6,440 bases of DNA, from assembly GCA_902495025.1 (NCBI GenBank), contig CABUWB010000110.1, forward strand, positions 1 through 6,440, read 5' to 3'. Within the stretch, counting starts at the first letter, position 1. Each line of letters begins with the position of its first letter. The notes under the pieces are model-generated. The model had not been told where the DNA came from. It searched no databases and was given only the letters and a program-made list of their open reading frames with translations. The position numbers were made by a program, and so were the translations under genes. This document shows, one piece after another, positions 6,359 through 6,440 of this stretch. The stretch is from an uncultured Eubacteriales bacterium. GTDB taxonomy: Bacteria > Bacillota > Clostridia > Lachnospirales > CAG-274.

Positions 6359-6433
6359 GTAGGGGCGGCAATCTGCCGCCCGTTAGCAATGATAATATGC
6401 TAAAATTAGGGCGGATATAGAATCCGCCCCTAC
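6359..6433. repeat. Composite palindromic intergenic repeat with three hairpins
   Basis: GTAGGGGCGG at 6359-6368 is the exact reverse complement of CCGCCCCTAC at 6424-6433. Inside lie three perfect hairpins in a row: an 8-bp stem 6363-6370 with 6374-6381 (loop ATC), a 6-bp stem 6383-6388 with 6398-6403 (9-nt loop), and an 8-bp stem 6409-6416 with 6422-6429 (loop ATAGA). The GC-rich stems stand out from the AT-rich flanks. None is followed by a T-tract on either strand, so it is not a standard intrinsic terminator, though it could block 3' exonucleases or pause polymerase after the permease gene. It resembles dispersed REP-like or MITE-like intergenic repeats beginning GTAGGGGCG that occur in Firmicutes. 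It may continue past the window edge. Confidence 0.65.
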
Positions 6434-6440
6434 GTAACCC

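Noticed and set aside
6363..6381. Intrinsic terminator of the exporter operon
   Set aside because: The GC-rich stem is strong, but no T-tract follows it on either strand.
6359..6433. CRISPR-like array
   Set aside because: The repeated units are inverted hairpins, not direct repeats with unique spacers, and no cas gene is present.

Overview
This window looks like chromosome from a low-to-moderate-GC Firmicute, most likely a gut-type Clostridia (Ruminococcaceae/Oscillospirales-like). The support is indirect: AT-rich intergenic DNA, strong AGGAGG-type ribosome binding sites, TTG as a probable start codon, AGG/ATA-rich codon use, and the gene families present. No rRNA, tRNA, CRISPR array, transposase gene or phage gene is visible. 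All six genes lie on the + strand.

Layout. (1) Positions 1-143 are AT-rich leader with a promoter-like region and a pair of 7-bp direct repeats. (2) 144-1554 is a two-gene operon: a VTC-domain (polyphosphate-polymerase-type, CYTH-like) protein overlapping by 8 bp a small DUF4956 membrane protein. (3) 1552-1715 is a palindromic, transposase-less, MITE-like element whose left end forms the stop codon of the DUF4956 gene. (4) 1824-2687 is a single YitT-family membrane protein gene with its own probable promoter and a strong intrinsic terminator at 2697-2733. (5) 2849-6310 is a three-gene operon for a MacAB/YknXYZ-like ABC export system: membrane-anchored coiled-coil adaptor, ATPase, and FtsX/MacB-type permease. 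The adaptor and ATPase genes overlap by 95 bp; the ATPase and permease genes overlap by 4 bp (ATGA). (6) 6359-6433 is a compact palindromic repeat made of three consecutive hairpins inside a perfect 10-bp outer inverted repeat.

How the parts may work together. The export operon looks complete: the ATPase powers the permease, and the adaptor, anchored by one N-terminal helix, extends outside the membrane. Substrates cannot be read from sequence; relatives export antimicrobial peptides or macrolides, or give envelope protection. The VTC/DUF4956 pair recurs together in Firmicutes, but its biochemical role is not settled.

The most interesting observation is that the leaders of the VTC/DUF4956 operon and the exporter operon, about 2.7 kb apart, carry the same direct repeat, TTCTAAT-N4-TTCTAAT, with an 11-bp period. 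The YitT gene between them lacks it. Such one-turn repeats are typical of OmpR/PhoB-family response-regulator sites, so the two operons may belong to one envelope-stress or two-component regulon. This is inference; no regulator gene lies in the window.
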